64,000 nt of DNA from assembly GCF_946885955.1 (NCBI RefSeq), contig NZ_CAMPHI010000007.1:62001-126000 (forward strand). Direction: 5' to 3'. Of the stretch, positions 1 to 9,533 are shown in pieces. Source of the stretch: an uncultured Pseudomonas sp. (lineage in GTDB: Bacteria > Pseudomonadota > Gammaproteobacteria > Pseudomonadales > Pseudomonadaceae). Position 1 is the stretch's first letter. Every line of letters starts with the position of its first letter. The translations under genes and the position numbers were made by a program. The notes under the pieces are model-generated. The model was not told where the DNA came from. It did no database searches and was given only the letters and a program-made list of their open reading frames with translations.

Positions 1-917
1 TCGCTGGTATGGTGCGTTCCGGTTACCCGCAGGCATTCGGCGCCGGCATCGTCTGTAACGCCGGCACCCTGGGCATCCTGATTCCACCGTCGATCGTCAT
101 GGTGGTGTACGCCGCGGCGACCGAGCAATCGGTCGGCAAGCTGTTCATGGCCGGGGTGGTCCCCGGTCTGCTGCTGGGCGTGGCGCTGATGCTGGCGATC
201 TACATAGTGGCGCGCAAGATGAACCTGCCGGCCATGCCGCGGGCGAGCTTGCGCGAACTGCTGAGCACCGCACGCAAGGCCATCTGGGGCCTGCTGCTGA
301 TGGTGATCATCCTCGGCGGCATCTATTCGGGCATGTTCACCCCCACCGAAGCGGCTGCAGTGGCAGCGGTATACGCCGGTTTCGTGGCGCTGTTCGTGTA
401 CAAGGACATGTCTGTCCGCGAGTGCCCCAAGGTGCTGCTGGAGTCCGGCAAGCTGACCATCATGCTGATGTTCATCATTGCCAACGCCATGCTCTTCGCC
501 CACGTGCTGACCACCGAGCAGATCCCCCAGACCATCACCGCCCTGGTGATCGAGATGGGCCTGCAGCCATGGCAGTTCCTCCTGGTGGTGAATATCGTAC
601 TGCTGGTTGCCGGCGCCTTTATGGAGCCCTCGGCGATCATCCTGATCCTCGCGCCCATCCTGTTCCCGATTGCGGTAGAACTGGGCATCGATCCGATTCA
701 CCTGGGCATCATCATGGTGGTGAACATGGAGATCGGCCTGATCACCCCGCCGGTGGGGCTGAACCTGTTCGTCACCTCGGCGGTGACCGGCATGCCGCTG
801 ACCGCGGTGATCCGCGCCGCCTGGCCGTGGCTGATGCTGCTGCTCGGTTTCCTGATGGTGATCACCTACATCCCGGCCGTGTCAATGGCCCTGCCGAACT
901 GGCTGGGGATGAGCTGA
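1..917 (+). CDS. dctM: TRAP transporter large permease, C-terminal part
   Basis: Only the last ~305 residues are present; the frame is open through the left window edge, so the gene starts outside (family members are about 425 residues). It is the large membrane subunit of a tripartite periplasmic transporter that imports C4-dicarboxylates or similar organic acids with Na+. The sequence shows the typical 'GTLGILIPPSI' re-entrant motif near the start and its C-half counterpart 'IGLITPPVGLNLFV', separated by many hydrophobic helices. A rho-independent terminator follows at 956-984. In PAO1 (from memory) a DctM gene also sits immediately before arcD, which supports the call; the exact substrate cannot be read from this fragment. 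Confidence 0.9.
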   Translation, partial: AGMVRSGYPQAFGAGIVCNAGTLGILIPPSIVMVVYAAATEQSVGKLFMAGVVPGLLLGVALMLAIYIVARKMNLPAMPRASLRELLSTARKAIWGLLLMVIILGGIYSGMFTPTEAAAVAAVYAGFVALFVYKDMSVRECPKVLLESGKLTIMLMFIIANAMLFAHVLTTEQIPQTITALVIEMGLQPWQFLLVVNIVLLVAGAFMEPSAIILILAPILFPIAVELGIDPIHLGIIMVVNMEIGLITPPVGLNLFVTSAVTGMPLTAVIRAAWPWLMLLLGFLMVITYIPAVSMALPNWLGMS

Positions 918-955
918 GTCTCGACCATTTCCGTGTGCACTTCCCTGCACTATTC

Positions 956-984
956 AGCCCGGCCTTGGCGCCGGGCTTTTTTTT
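956..984 (+). terminator. Rho-independent terminator after dctM
   Basis: An 8-bp perfect stem (AGCCCGGC / GCCGGGCT) with a 6-nt loop is followed by a run of eight T. It lies 38 bp after the dctM stop and separates that operon from arcDABC. Confidence 0.85.
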
Positions 985-997
985 GCATGAGGACTTT

Positions 998-1063
998 GTA
1001 GCCCGGATGCAATCCGGGAGCGGTGTCGGTCGTTAGACTTTCCCCGGCTTGCACCCGGGCTAC
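998..1063. repeat. REP-type paired inverted repeat, copy 1
   Basis: Begins GTAGCCCGGATGCAATCCGG and ends with the near-complementary GCACCCGGGCTAC, giving a long imperfect hairpin. The same element occurs at 18578-18643, and a single half at 4966-4987. Typical of Pseudomonas intergenic REP/BIME elements. Confidence 0.85.
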
Positions 1064-1081
1064 CAGCCAAAACGCTTGGTC

Positions 1082-1095
1082 TTGATTCAAATCAG
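1082..1095 (+). promoter_or_regulatory. Anr/FNR box of the arc operon
   Basis: TTGATTCAAATCAG matches the Anr/FNR consensus TTGAT-N4-ATCAA at 9 of 10 fixed positions. Its centre is about 41.5 bp before position 1130, the spacing of a class II FNR-type promoter, and a plausible -10 (TCAATA, 1120-1125) lies in between. The -10 sits inside a small dyad GTGCT-caata-AGCAC (1116-1130). The arc operon of P. aeruginosa is known to be Anr-activated under low oxygen, so this box very likely drives arcDABC here. Confidence 0.85.
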
Positions 1096-1155
1096 TCTTG
1101 CCCCGGGGATTGTGTGTGCTCAATAAGCACTCGCATTCCCCAGGAGATCTGCGCC

Positions 1156-2583
1156 ATGTCCCAGGCTTCGACAAAACTGCGGCTGGCCGCGCTTATCGCG
1201 CTGGTCGTAGGTTCGATGATCGGCGGCGGGATCTTCTCCCTGCCGCAAAACATGGCGGCCAGCGCCAGCGCCGGCGCCATTCTGATTGGCTGGGCGATCA
1301 CCGCCGTGGGCATGCTGGCCCTGGCCTTCGTCTTCCAGAACCTGGCCAATCGCAAGCCGGAACTGGACGCTGGGGTTTACGCCTATGCCAAGGCCGGCTT
1401 CGGCGATTACATGGGTTTCTCCTCTGCCTGGGGTTACTGGATCAGCGCCTGGATCGGCAACGTCAGCTACTTCGTGCTGCTGTTCAGCACCCTCGGCTAC
1501 TTCCTCCCGGTATTCGGCGAGGGCAACACCCCGGCCGCCATCATTGCTGCCTCGTTGCTGCTCTGGGCCGTACATTTGCTAATTCTGCGCGGCATTCGCG
1601 AAGCGGCCTTTATCAACCTGATCACCACAGTGGCCAAGGTCGTGCCGTTGCTGCTGTTCGTGGTGATCACCGCGATCGCCTTCAAGCTCGATGTCTTCAC
1701 CGCCGACTTCTGGGGCCGCGGCAACCTGGAACTGGGCAGCGTGATGGATCAGGTGCGCAACATGATGCTGGTCACCGTCTGGGTGTTTATCGGCATCGAG
1801 GGCGCCAGTGTCTATTCGGCCCGCGCGGCGAACCGCAGCGATGTCGGCAAGGCCACGGTGATCGGCTTTATCGGCGTGTTGCTGCTGTTGGTAATGGTCA
1901 ACGTGCTGTCGATGGGCATCATGAGCCAGGCCGAACTGGCCGGGCTGAAGAACCCCTCGATGGCTGGGGTACTGCAGCAGGTGGTCGGCCCCTGGGGCGC
2001 GGCGCTGATCGGCATCGGCCTGATCGTCTCGCTACTCGGGGCGCTGCTGTCCTGGACCCTGCTCTGCGCGGAAATCCTCTTCGTCGGCGCGCGCGATAGC
2101 AGCATGCCGAGCTTTCTTGCGCGGGAGAACGCCAAGCATGCGCCGGTCAACGCGCTCTGGCTGTCCAACGGGCTGATCCAGCTGTTCCTGATCATCACCC
2201 TGTTCAACGACGCCACCTACCTCAAGCTGATTTACCTGGCTACCTCGATGATTCTGCTGCCGTATTTCTGGTCAGCCGCCTATGCGGTGCTGCTGGCGGT
2301 GCGCGGCGAAACCTACGCAGGCGAACCCGGCGCGCGGCGCAAGGATCTGCTGGTCGGTTTGATAGCGCTCGTCTATGCGGTGTGGCTGGTGTATGCCGGC
2401 GGCCTGCAATACGTGCTGCTGTCGGCGCTGTTGTATGCGCCGGGGGCGATCTTCTTCGCCATGGCCAAGCGCGAACAGGGCCAGGCGATCTTCACCAGGG
2501 TGGAACAACTGATCTTTATCGCCGTGCTGATCGGCGCGGGCGTCGCCGCCTACGGCCTGTACGCCGGTTCCCTAAGCCTCTGA
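1156..2583 (+). CDS. arcD: Arginine/ornithine antiporter ArcD
   Basis: Inner-membrane exchanger of the APC superfamily that imports arginine and exports ornithine for the arginine deiminase pathway. The 475-residue product begins [10 protein letters not shown] and has the basic amino-acid antiporter signature '[14 protein letters not shown]' in the first helix, followed by about 12-13 hydrophobic helices. I chose the ATG at 1156 because AGGAG at 1142-1146 is 9 nt upstream; the longer frame from 1114 lacks a ribosome site. It is the first gene of arcDABC, 13 bp before arcA, behind the Anr box. Confidence 0.95.
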   Translation: MSQASTKLRLAALIALVVGSMIGGGIFSLPQNMAASASAGAILIGWAITAVGMLALAFVFQNLANRKPELDAGVYAYAKAGFGDYMGFSSAWGYWISAWIGNVSYFVLLFSTLGYFLPVFGEGNTPAAIIAASLLLWAVHLLILRGIREAAFINLITTVAKVVPLLLFVVITAIAFKLDVFTADFWGRGNLELGSVMDQVRNMMLVTVWVFIGIEGASVYSARAANRSDVGKATVIGFIGVLLLLVMVNVLSMGIMSQAELAGLKNPSMAGVLQQVVGPWGAALIGIGLIVSLLGALLSWTLLCAEILFVGARDSSMPSFLARENAKHAPVNALWLSNGLIQLFLIITLFNDATYLKLIYLATSMILLPYFWSAAYAVLLAVRGETYAGEPGARRKDLLVGLIALVYAVWLVYAGGLQYVLLSALLYAPGAIFFAMAKREQGQAIFTRVEQLIFIAVLIGAGVAAYGLYAGSLSL

Positions 2584-2596
2584 CTGGAGTATGCCC

Positions 2597-3850
2597 ATGA
2601 GCACGGAAAAACTCGGCGTGCATTCCGAAGCCGGCAAACTGCGCAAGGTGCTGGTGTGCTCGCCGGGCCTGGCGCACCTGCGCCTGACACCGAACAACTG
2701 CGACGAGCTGCTGTTCGACGACGTGATCTGGGTCAGCCAGGCCAAGCGCGACCACTTCGACTTCGTCAGCAAGATGCGCGAGCGCGGCGTCGAGGTGCTG
2801 GAGATGCACAACCTGCTCAGCGAAACCGTGCAGAACAGCGCGGCGCTGAAGTGGATTCTCGACCGCAAGGTCACCGCCAACCTGGTCGGTATCGGCCTGC
2901 AGAACGAAGTGCGCGCCTGGCTGGAGAGCCTGAACCCGCGCACCCAGGCCGAGCACCTGATCGGCGGCGTATCGGTGGCAGAGCTGCTCAAGGGCCTGGG
3001 TGAAAGCCCCGCGCTGAAAATGCTCGGCGACTACAGCGGGCCGGCCAGCTTTGTCCTGCCGCCGCTGCCCAACGCGCTGTTCACCCGCGATACCAGCTGC
3101 TGGATCTACGACGGCGTCAGCCTCAACCCCATGCATTGGCCGGCGCGCCGCCAGGAAACCCTGCTGACCAGCGCCATCTACAAATTCCATCCCAGCTTCA
3201 CCAATGCCGAATTCGACACCTGGTACGGCGACCCGGATATCGACCACGGCCAGGCCAGCCTGGAAGGCGGCGATGTGATGCCGATCGGCAACGGCGTACT
3301 GCTGATCGGCATGGGCGAACGCAGCACCCGCCAGGCCATCGGCCAACTGGCGAAAAACCTCTTCGCCAAGGGCGCGGTCGAGCGGGTGATAGTCGCCGGC
3401 CTGCCACCATCGCGAGCGGCCATGCACCTGGACACCGTATTCAGCTTCTGCGACCGCGATCTGGTCACCGTCTTCCCCGACGTGGTCGCGCAGATAGTGC
3501 CGTTCAGCCTGCGTCCGGACCCGAGCAAGCCCGGCGGCATCGATATCCGCCGCGAGACAAAGCCCTTCATCGAGGTGGTGGCCGAGGCACTCAAGCTGAA
3601 GCAGCTGCGCACCGTGCAAACCGGCGGCGATAGCTACGAAGCCGAGCGCGAGCAGTGGGATGACGGCAACAACGTGCTGGCCCTGGAGCCCGGTGTGGTG
3701 ATCGGCTACGACCGCAATACCTACACCAACACCCAACTGCGCAAGGCCGGGGTGGAGGTCATCACCATCGACGCCAGCGAACTGGGTCGTGGCCGCGGTG
3801 GCGGGCATTGCATGAGCTGTCCGATCAGCCGTGAGCCCATCGACTACTAA
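2597..3850 (+). CDS. arcA: Arginine deiminase
   Basis: Cytoplasmic enzyme converting arginine to citrulline and ammonia, first step of anaerobic arginine fermentation. The 417-residue protein ends in the family hallmark '[17 protein letters not shown]', whose first cysteine (about C405) is the catalytic nucleophile. The guanidino-binding stretches '[10 protein letters not shown]' and '[10 protein letters not shown]' are present. The second ATG (2597) is preferred over the one at 2591 because GGAG at 2586-2589 then has a 7-nt spacing. Length matches the 418-residue P. aeruginosa enzyme. Followed by arcB after 43 bp. Confidence 0.97.
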   Translation: MSTEKLGVHSEAGKLRKVLVCSPGLAHLRLTPNNCDELLFDDVIWVSQAKRDHFDFVSKMRERGVEVLEMHNLLSETVQNSAALKWILDRKVTANLVGIGLQNEVRAWLESLNPRTQAEHLIGGVSVAELLKGLGESPALKMLGDYSGPASFVLPPLPNALFTRDTSCWIYDGVSLNPMHWPARRQETLLTSAIYKFHPSFTNAEFDTWYGDPDIDHGQASLEGGDVMPIGNGVLLIGMGERSTRQAIGQLAKNLFAKGAVERVIVAGLPPSRAAMHLDTVFSFCDRDLVTVFPDVVAQIVPFSLRPDPSKPGGIDIRRETKPFIEVVAEALKLKQLRTVQTGGDSYEAEREQWDDGNNVLALEPGVVIGYDRNTYTNTQLRKAGVEVITIDASELGRGRGGGHCMSCPISREPIDY

Positions 3851-3893
3851 AAAACCAGAGCACCGGCAATCCGGACCTGACGAGGAATTACCC

Positions 3894-4940
3894 ATGGCCT
3901 TCAACCTGCACAACCGCAGCCTGCTCAGCCTGATCCATCACAGCCCCCAGGAGCTGCACTACCTGCTGGAGCTGGCCCGCGAGCTCAAGCGCGCCAAATA
4001 CACCGGCACCGAGCAGCAGCACCTCAAGGGCAAGAACATTGCGCTGATCTTCGAGAAAAGCTCGACCCGCACCCGCTGTGCCTTCGAGGTGGCGGCCTAT
4101 GACCAGGGCGCCAACGTCACCTATATCGACCCCAGTTCCTCGCAGATCGGCCACAAGGAAACCATGAAGGACACTGCCCGAGTGCTCGGCCGCATGTACG
4201 ACGCCATCGAGTATCGCGGCTATCACCAGGAAGTCGTCGAGGAACTGGCCAAATTCGCCGGCGTGCCGGTATTCAACGGCCTGACCGACGAATACCACCC
4301 CACTCAGATGCTCGCCGATGTGCTGACCATGCGCGAACACAGCGACAAGCCCTTGCACGAGATCAGCTACGCCTACCTCGGCGATGCGCGTAACAATATG
4401 GGCAATTCACTATTGCTGATCGGTGCCAAACTCGGCATGGACGTGCGCATCGCCGCGCCCCCGGCACTCTGGCCCGATCCCGATCTGGTCGAGCAATGCC
4501 AGGTCTTCGCCGACGCCAGCGGCGCGCGCCTGACCCTGACCCTGACCCTGACCCTGACCCTGACCCTGACCCTGACCGAGGATGCTCGGGCGGCGGTGCA
4601 GGGCGTCGACTTTATTCATACCGATGTCTGGGTTTCCATGGGCGAACCGGTGGAGGCCTGGGCCGAGCGCATCAAATTGCTGCTGCCCTACCAGGTCAAC
4701 CAAGCGATGCTGCAGGCCAGCGGCAACCCACGAACCAAGTTCATGCACTGCCTGCCGGCGCTGCACAATGCCGAAACCAAGCTCGGCAAGCAGATAGCCG
4801 AGCAGTACCCGCACCTGGCCGGCGGCATCGAGGTGACCGACGAGGTCTTCGAATCCCCGGCCTGCATCGCCTTCGAACAGGCGGAAAACCGCATGCACAC
4901 GATCAAGGCTGTGCTGGTCGCCACGCTCGGCGGTATCTGA
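3894..4940 (+). CDS. arcB: Catabolic ornithine carbamoyltransferase with (Leu-Thr)8 insertion
   Basis: Phosphorolyses citrulline to ornithine and carbamoyl phosphate in the arginine deiminase pathway. Visible signatures: carbamoyl-phosphate loop '[11 protein letters not shown]', the '[11 protein letters not shown]' motif, 'DVWVSMGE' and the ornithine-site 'MHCLPALH'. The start at 3894 follows GAGGA with 7-nt spacing. The product is 348 residues against about 336 usual for this family. The 12 extra residues correspond to a run of eight Leu-Thr pairs at residues 213-228, encoded by eight identical CTGACC units where relatives, as I recall them, have one or two. The frame stays open and all catalytic motifs remain, so the gene looks intact; whether the enlarged segment is tolerated is unknown. 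Confidence 0.95.
   Translation: MAFNLHNRSLLSLIHHSPQELHYLLELARELKRAKYTGTEQQHLKGKNIALIFEKSSTRTRCAFEVAAYDQGANVTYIDPSSSQIGHKETMKDTARVLGRMYDAIEYRGYHQEVVEELAKFAGVPVFNGLTDEYHPTQMLADVLTMREHSDKPLHEISYAYLGDARNNMGNSLLLIGAKLGMDVRIAAPPALWPDPDLVEQCQVFADASGARLTLTLTLTLTLTLTLTEDARAAVQGVDFIHTDVWVSMGEPVEAWAERIKLLLPYQVNQAMLQASGNPRTKFMHCLPALHNAETKLGKQIAEQYPHLAGGIEVTDEVFESPACIAFEQAENRMHTIKAVLVATLGGI
4530..4577 (+). repeat. Hexanucleotide microsatellite (CTGACC)x8 inside arcB
   Basis: Eight perfect, in-frame copies of CTGACC (48 bp, no substitution) encode (Leu-Thr)8. Because the unit is 6 bp, gain or loss of copies changes protein length but never the frame. Confidence 0.98.
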
Positions 4941-4965
4941 TAGCGGTCATGCGTACCCCGCTCCC

Positions 4966-4987
4966 GTAGCCCGGACGCAATCCGGGG
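4966..4987. repeat. Single REP half between arcB and arcC
   Basis: GTAGCCCGGACGCAATCCGG matches the left half of the paired REP elements at 998-1063 and 18578-18643 with one change; the right half is absent. Confidence 0.75.
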
Positions 4988-5016
4988 AAGATCCAGGCAG
5001 TTAAAGGAGAATGGCT

Positions 5017-5946
5017 ATGCGACTCGTAATAGCCCTGGGCGGCAATGCCCTGCTGCGCCGCGGCGAAGCGCTGAGCGCACAGAACCAGCGCGACAACGTG
5101 CGCAGCGCCTGCGCGCAGATCGCCCGTATCGCCCCCGGCAATCAGCTGGTTATCGCCCATGGCAACGGCCCGCAAGTCGGCCTGCTGGCGCTGCAGAACG
5201 CCGCCTACGGCGCCACCGACGCCTATCCTCTGGACGTGTTGGGCGCCGAAACCGAGGGCATGATCGGCTATATGATCGAGCAGGAACTGGGCAATCTGCT
5301 GCCGTTCGAGGTGCCGTTCGCCACCCTGCTGACCCAGGTTGAAGTCGACCCGACCGACCCGGCCTTTGCCCACCCGAGCAAGCCCATCGGCCCGGTCTAC
5401 AGCAAGGCCGAGGCACAACGCCTGGCCCGTGAGAAAGGCTGGAGCATCGCCGCCGATGGCGACAACTTTCGCCGCGTGGTGGCCAGTCCCAGGCCCATGC
5501 GGATCTTCGAGATCCGCCCGATCCAATGGCTGCTGGAAAAAGGCACAGTGGTGATCTGCGCAGGTGGTGGCGGCATTCCCACGGTCTACGACCAGCATCG
5601 TCAGCTGCAAGGCGTCGAAGCGGTGATCGACAAGGACCTCTGTTCAGCGCTGCTGGCCGAGCAACTGGAAGCGGATCTGCTGCTGATCGCCACGGACGTC
5701 AACGCAGCCTTCGTCGATTGGGGCCTGCCGACACAGCAAGCCATCGCCCGGGCGCATCCGGATGCCGTCGAGCGACTGCCCTTTGCCGCCGGTTCCATGG
5801 GCCCCAAGGTACAAGCCGCCTGCGAATTCGCCCGGCATACCGGCAAGCCCGCGGTGATCGGCGCCCTCGCCGATATTGAGGCAATCGTCCAGGGCAGGGC
5901 CGGTACGCGGATCAGCACCCAGACCGAGGGCATCGAATACCGCTGA
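5017..5946 (+). CDS. arcC: Carbamate kinase
   Basis: Last enzyme of the arginine deiminase pathway: transfers phosphate from carbamoyl phosphate to ADP, giving ATP, CO2 and ammonia. The 309-residue product starts [17 protein letters not shown], the nucleotide-binding glycine motif of the amino-acid kinase fold, with '[14 protein letters not shown]', '[10 protein letters not shown]' and the C-terminal '[12 protein letters not shown]' motif. The start at 5017 has AAGGAG 7 nt upstream; an in-frame ATG at 5011 would leave only 1 nt. It ends the operon and converges on atpG 38 bp away with no obvious strong terminator between them. Confidence 0.96.
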   Translation: MRLVIALGGNALLRRGEALSAQNQRDNVRSACAQIARIAPGNQLVIAHGNGPQVGLLALQNAAYGATDAYPLDVLGAETEGMIGYMIEQELGNLLPFEVPFATLLTQVEVDPTDPAFAHPSKPIGPVYSKAEAQRLAREKGWSIAADGDNFRRVVASPRPMRIFEIRPIQWLLEKGTVVICAGGGGIPTVYDQHRQLQGVEAVIDKDLCSALLAEQLEADLLLIATDVNAAFVDWGLPTQQAIARAHPDAVERLPFAAGSMGPKVQAACEFARHTGKPAVIGALADIEAIVQGRAGTRISTQTEGIEYR

Positions 5947-5984
5947 CTCACCAGGCAGCGCACGAGCGCCATCAAGACGACCGG

Positions 5985-6869
5985 TTAGCGCGAACTCAGC
6001 GACTCGTAGCCGGCAATTACCTCGAACAGCTCGGCGTCGATGCTGCTCTGACGCAGGCTGTTGAAGCGGCTGTGCAATTGCGCCAGCAACTCCTCGATAT
6101 TCTTGTCCGCCCGCTGCATCGCCGCCAGGCGGCTGGCATTCTCGCTGGCCAGGGACTCGGCGCAGGCGCGAAACAGCGAAATAAACAGGTACTCGCGAAT
6201 CAGCGCGCGCAGGGTCTGCCCGGCATCGTGGAGAATTTCCGGCAACGCGCCGCTGGGCCAGGGAATGCTTGCCAGCGTCTGCTGCCACTGCCGGTCCAGG
6301 GGTAACAGCCGTTGCCTGAAGGGCGCGTAGCTCATGCCGATCTGCGGACGGTTGTGGAACAGATGGAAACGCGCCTGCTCGCTGCCAGCCAGATGCGCTT
6401 CGCTGTCCAGCTGAATCTGCCCCACCAACGGAGCGATGCCCATGACCGAACTGGGCACCCGGAACAATCCCTTGGGCCGCACACCGGCCTGCTCCAGGCA
6501 GCCATGCATGCGTTCGCCCACCGCCCAGACCTGCAAGTCGCCGGGCATATCGCCGAGGGCCCGGATGGTGAATGCAGCCAACTGTTCATTGAACTGGCCC
6601 ACCAGGCCCTGATCGGAACCAAACACGACCACGCCGACAGGCGTCCTGGGGCCGGGCGTAGGCTCGAGTGCACTGACCAGGGCCGGAGATTGACGCAGAC
6701 ACAGGCTCAAGCCCAACTCGACGCTACGGTAGTACTCGGCCAAGGCCAGCACCGATTGCTCATATTGGCTGATGCTGGCGCCGGCCAGGGCTTTCATCGA
6801 ACGCACCACCGCCTGCAGGTCACCGGCGCTGGCAATACTACGTCGCAGACTGGCCGGGGTATCGCTCAT
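5985..6869 (-). CDS. atpG: N-ATPase gamma subunit
   Basis: Central-stalk subunit of the second, N-type F1Fo-ATPase. The 294-residue product has the gamma-family N-terminal coiled-coil start ('[21 protein letters not shown]') and the C-terminal helix '[25 protein letters not shown]', which differs from housekeeping gamma subunits. It is last in the operon and overlaps atpA by ATGA, indicating coupled translation. It converges on arcC. Confidence 0.88.
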   Translation of the reverse strand: MSDTPASLRRSIASAGDLQAVVRSMKALAGASISQYEQSVLALAEYYRSVELGLSLCLRQSPALVSALEPTPGPRTPVGVVVFGSDQGLVGQFNEQLAAFTIRALGDMPGDLQVWAVGERMHGCLEQAGVRPKGLFRVPSSVMGIAPLVGQIQLDSEAHLAGSEQARFHLFHNRPQIGMSYAPFRQRLLPLDRQWQQTLASIPWPSGALPEILHDAGQTLRALIREYLFISLFRACAESLASENASRLAAMQRADKNIEELLAQLHSRFNSLRQSSIDAELFEVIAGYESLSSR

Positions 6870-8443
6870 GGCCAGCTCTCGGCATGGTTATCCGGCTTGG
6901 TGACGGCTGCCACTTCGGCCTGAAACGTGCGCAACGCCTGACGGGCCGCCTCGATAATTACCTCGCGGTCTTCATCGCGCAGTTTGCCCGGTGCCTGCAG
7001 ACGCTCACGCAGGTCCATGGGCAAGCGAGCCGCAGCTTCGGCCACCACTGCGCCAGCGCCGCGCATTTGCGCCAGGGCGATGCCATCGAACAGCTCGCTG
7101 CTCAGGGCCAGCAGCGTGGCGATCTGCGCCGGTACCGACACCGGGGCGGACTCCGCCTGTTTCAGGCAGGCGCGTATCCGCCGACCGTGATCGATCACCC
7201 GCAACGAGTCGTCGCCCAGGCGCGCACCGAAGCGGGCGAAGGTTTCCAGCTCCTCGAACTGCGCATACGCCAGTTTCAGATCGCCAGCCACCGCACGATA
7301 CGCCGCCCGCTGCGCCTTGCCGCCGACCCTCGACACCGACTTGCTGACGTCCACCGCAGGCAATACGCCCAGTTCGAACAGGGCCGGCGACAGGTAGATT
7401 TGCCCGTCGGTAATCGAAATCAGATTGGTCGGAATATAGGCGGAAATGTCCTGGGCTTCGGTCTCGATGATTGGCAGCGCGGTCAGAGAGCCCGCCCCGC
7501 ACGCCTCACTCAGATGAGTGGCGCGCTCCAGCAAACGGGAATGGATATAGAAGATGTCGCCGGGAAACGCCTCGCGCCCGGGCGGCCGGCGCAACAGCAG
7601 GGACAGCTCGCGATAGGCGCGGGCATGCTGGGTCAGGTCGTCGTAGACGATCAGCACATCGCGCCCGGCCTCCATGAAATGCTCGGCGATGCTGGTCGCC
7701 ATATAGGGTGCGATATAGGCCAGGCCCGGCGCCGCATCGCCCTGGGCGACCACCACCACGGTATAGGCCAACGCGCCCTTCTCCCGCAGGATCGCCACGG
7801 CCTTGGCCACCGCCGACGCGCGCTGGCCGATGGCGCAATAGACACAGAGCACATTCTGGTCGTGCTGGTTGAGGATGGTATCCAGAGCGATGGCGGTCTT
7901 GCCGGTCTGCCGGTCGCCGAGAATCAATTCACGCTGGCCACGGCCAATCGGAATCAGCGCATCGATGACCTTGAGGCCGGTCTGCAGCGGCAGGCTGACC
8001 GGTGCCCGGTCCATGATCGGCGCCGCCGGCCGCTCGATCGGCAGGCGCGCGCCTTCGGGCAACGGGCCCAGACCATCCAGGGGCTGCCCCAGGGGATCGA
8101 TGACCCGCCCGAGCAATGCCTCGCCGACCGCGACGTCCATCACCCGGCCGGTGCGCCGGACCTGATCGCCGGCCTGCAGCCCGGCGTGATCGCCGAGCAG
8201 CACCACGCCGATTTCCGCTTCGTCGAGATTGAAGACGATGCCGAAGATATCGCCGGGAAAACTCAGCAACTCCTCATAGCCGGCACCTGGCAGCCCGCTG
8301 ACCGTGGCGATGCCGGTGGACACCTCGGTAATGGTGCCGATCTCGCACAGCTGCAGCGGCGGCTGAAAGTCCTTACGCGCCTGACCGATGCGCTCCAGCG
8401 TACGCTCGAACACCTGCTGCAGCCCTTCCAGCGGCGCGCTCAT
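6866..8443 (-). CDS. atpA: N-ATPase alpha subunit
   Basis: Non-catalytic nucleotide-binding subunit of the F1 head. The 525-residue product has the P-loop '[15 protein letters not shown]' preceded by '[10 protein letters not shown]', and the alpha-specific '[15 protein letters not shown]' segment. I use the ATG at 8443, which overlaps the atpF stop in an ATGA; the longer open frame to 8584 lies inside atpF. It is co-translated with atpF and atpG. The gene belongs to the nine-gene N-ATPase operon rather than the housekeeping atp operon, as shown by the presence of atpQ and atpR and the absence of atpH. Confidence 0.95.
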   Translation of the reverse strand: MSAPLEGLQQVFERTLERIGQARKDFQPPLQLCEIGTITEVSTGIATVSGLPGAGYEELLSFPGDIFGIVFNLDEAEIGVVLLGDHAGLQAGDQVRRTGRVMDVAVGEALLGRVIDPLGQPLDGLGPLPEGARLPIERPAAPIMDRAPVSLPLQTGLKVIDALIPIGRGQRELILGDRQTGKTAIALDTILNQHDQNVLCVYCAIGQRASAVAKAVAILREKGALAYTVVVVAQGDAAPGLAYIAPYMATSIAEHFMEAGRDVLIVYDDLTQHARAYRELSLLLRRPPGREAFPGDIFYIHSRLLERATHLSEACGAGSLTALPIIETEAQDISAYIPTNLISITDGQIYLSPALFELGVLPAVDVSKSVSRVGGKAQRAAYRAVAGDLKLAYAQFEELETFARFGARLGDDSLRVIDHGRRIRACLKQAESAPVSVPAQIATLLALSSELFDGIALAQMRGAGAVVAEAAARLPMDLRERLQAPGKLRDEDREVIIEAARQALRTFQAEVAAVTKPDNHAESWP

Positions 8444-9219
8444 GGCTGGACCGCGATGCTGGTCTGGGTCTGCAACAGCTCGCCAACGCTCTGTTCCAGA
8501 GCCTGCAGATAGTCGTCGATGCTCCAGGCCAGGCGCTGGCCATGGCAGCTCAGCTCGATCCCGGCCAGCCGTTCGGCCTGGCACTCGAAGCGCAGGGCAA
8601 CCTCACCGGTAAAACACTGATTCAACGCTTCTTGCAGCAGCTGCCGTTGCCCGGCCGGTAATTCGAAGGCGCTGCGCAGCAGCACTGGCTCGCTACCGCG
8701 ACCAATGGCCTTGGCAAGACGCTGTTGCGCCGCGGCATCCAGGTGCTGCAACTGTTCGATAAATACCGCGACCAGGCGTTCCTCGAGGCGGCTGTCCGCC
8801 AGGTCGGCCAGGACCTTGCGGGCGATGGCGAACACCTCATGCTGGACGCGCTGGGCAAGCGCACGATTGAGGTTGTGGGCGTCATTACGCAATGCCTCCT
8901 GACGCCTGATGCTGATCGCCTCGGCCGCCTGCCGCGCAGTTTCCAGCAGGCGCTGGCGCTCGATCTGCACCTGCGCCACGGCCTCGCTCAGCAGGGAGGC
9001 GCGTTGCGCCTCGAATGCCTGGTTTTTCTCTTCGAATTCGGCGCGCTCGCGTTGCGCCTCGGCCTTTTGTCCGACGGCATCGGCCAACTGCGTGGCGATC
9101 AGCTGCTCGCGGGCGGCGATGGCACGCAGAATGGGCTGGTAGAGAAAGCGCTTCATCAGCCAGACCAGCACGATGAAGTTGAGCGCCTGGGCGGCGACGG
9201 TGAACCAGTCGATCAGCAT
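8440..9219 (-). CDS. atpF: N-ATPase peripheral stalk subunit (b, with delta-like extension)
   Basis: The 259-residue product begins [20 protein letters not shown], the single membrane helix of a b subunit, followed by about 100 charged, Ala/Arg/Glu-rich residues that should form the stalk coiled coil. It is about 100 residues longer than a typical 156-residue b subunit, and the operon has no separate delta gene. The extra C-terminal segment ('[26 protein letters not shown]') resembles the C-terminal region of delta, so a b-delta fusion is likely (inference). The start at 9219 follows the atpE stop by 4 bp; its ribosome site is weak. Overlaps atpA by 4 bp. Confidence 0.85.
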   Translation of the reverse strand: MLIDWFTVAAQALNFIVLVWLMKRFLYQPILRAIAAREQLIATQLADAVGQKAEAQRERAEFEEKNQAFEAQRASLLSEAVAQVQIERQRLLETARQAAEAISIRRQEALRNDAHNLNRALAQRVQHEVFAIARKVLADLADSRLEERLVAVFIEQLQHLDAAAQQRLAKAIGRGSEPVLLRSAFELPAGQRQLLQEALNQCFTGEVALRFECQAERLAGIELSCHGQRLAWSIDDYLQALEQSVGELLQTQTSIAVQP

Positions 9220-9223
9220 GGCG

Positions 9224-9505
9224 CTACTGACCTGTCGCCCGGGCGATGGCGGTATTCCAGAACGGGTTGGCAAACAGCAGGATCATCGACACCACGAAGC
9301 AGTAGATGGCGGTGGACTCGATCATCGCCAGGCCGACAAACAAAGTGCGCGTGATGGTCGCCGAGGCATCCGGCTGCTGGGCCAGGGAGGTCATCGCCGT
9401 GGCCACCGCGCGACCTTCGGCCAGGGCCGGGCCCATGGTGCCGAAGCCGGTGGTGAGTCCCGCCATGACAATTGAAACCAGGGCAATGAGGGTCGCGCTG
9501 TCCAT
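9224..9505 (-). CDS. atpE: N-ATPase rotor ring c subunit
   Basis: A 93-residue, two-helix proteolipid forming the ion-carrying ring. The outer helix contains 'GLAMIESTAIYCFV' with the essential carboxylate E63 flanked by S64, T65 and Y68, the polar set seen in Na+-binding c subunits. The inner helix has a second carboxylate, E30, in 'GPALAEGRAV'. Two carboxylates per hairpin are characteristic of N-ATPase rings. The ion (Na+ or H+) cannot be decided from sequence alone. It lies between atpB and atpF. Confidence 0.93.
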   Translation of the reverse strand: MDSATLIALVSIVMAGLTTGFGTMGPALAEGRAVATAMTSLAQQPDASATITRTLFVGLAMIESTAIYCFVVSMILLFANPFWNTAIARATGQ

Positions 9506-9533
9506 GATGAGTCCTTGCTGAAGTGGTGAAAGT

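Noticed and set aside
2516..3913. 465-codon open frame antisense to arcA
   Set aside because: Shadow of a well-supported gene, no ribosome site, no motifs.
4530..4577. Frame-shifting phase variation of arcB
   Set aside because: The unit is 6 bp, so changes in copy number cannot shift the frame; only length variation is possible.
6884..8512. 542-codon plus-strand frame opposite atpA
   Set aside because: Shadow of atpA; composition rich in Gln, Arg and His as in other shadows.
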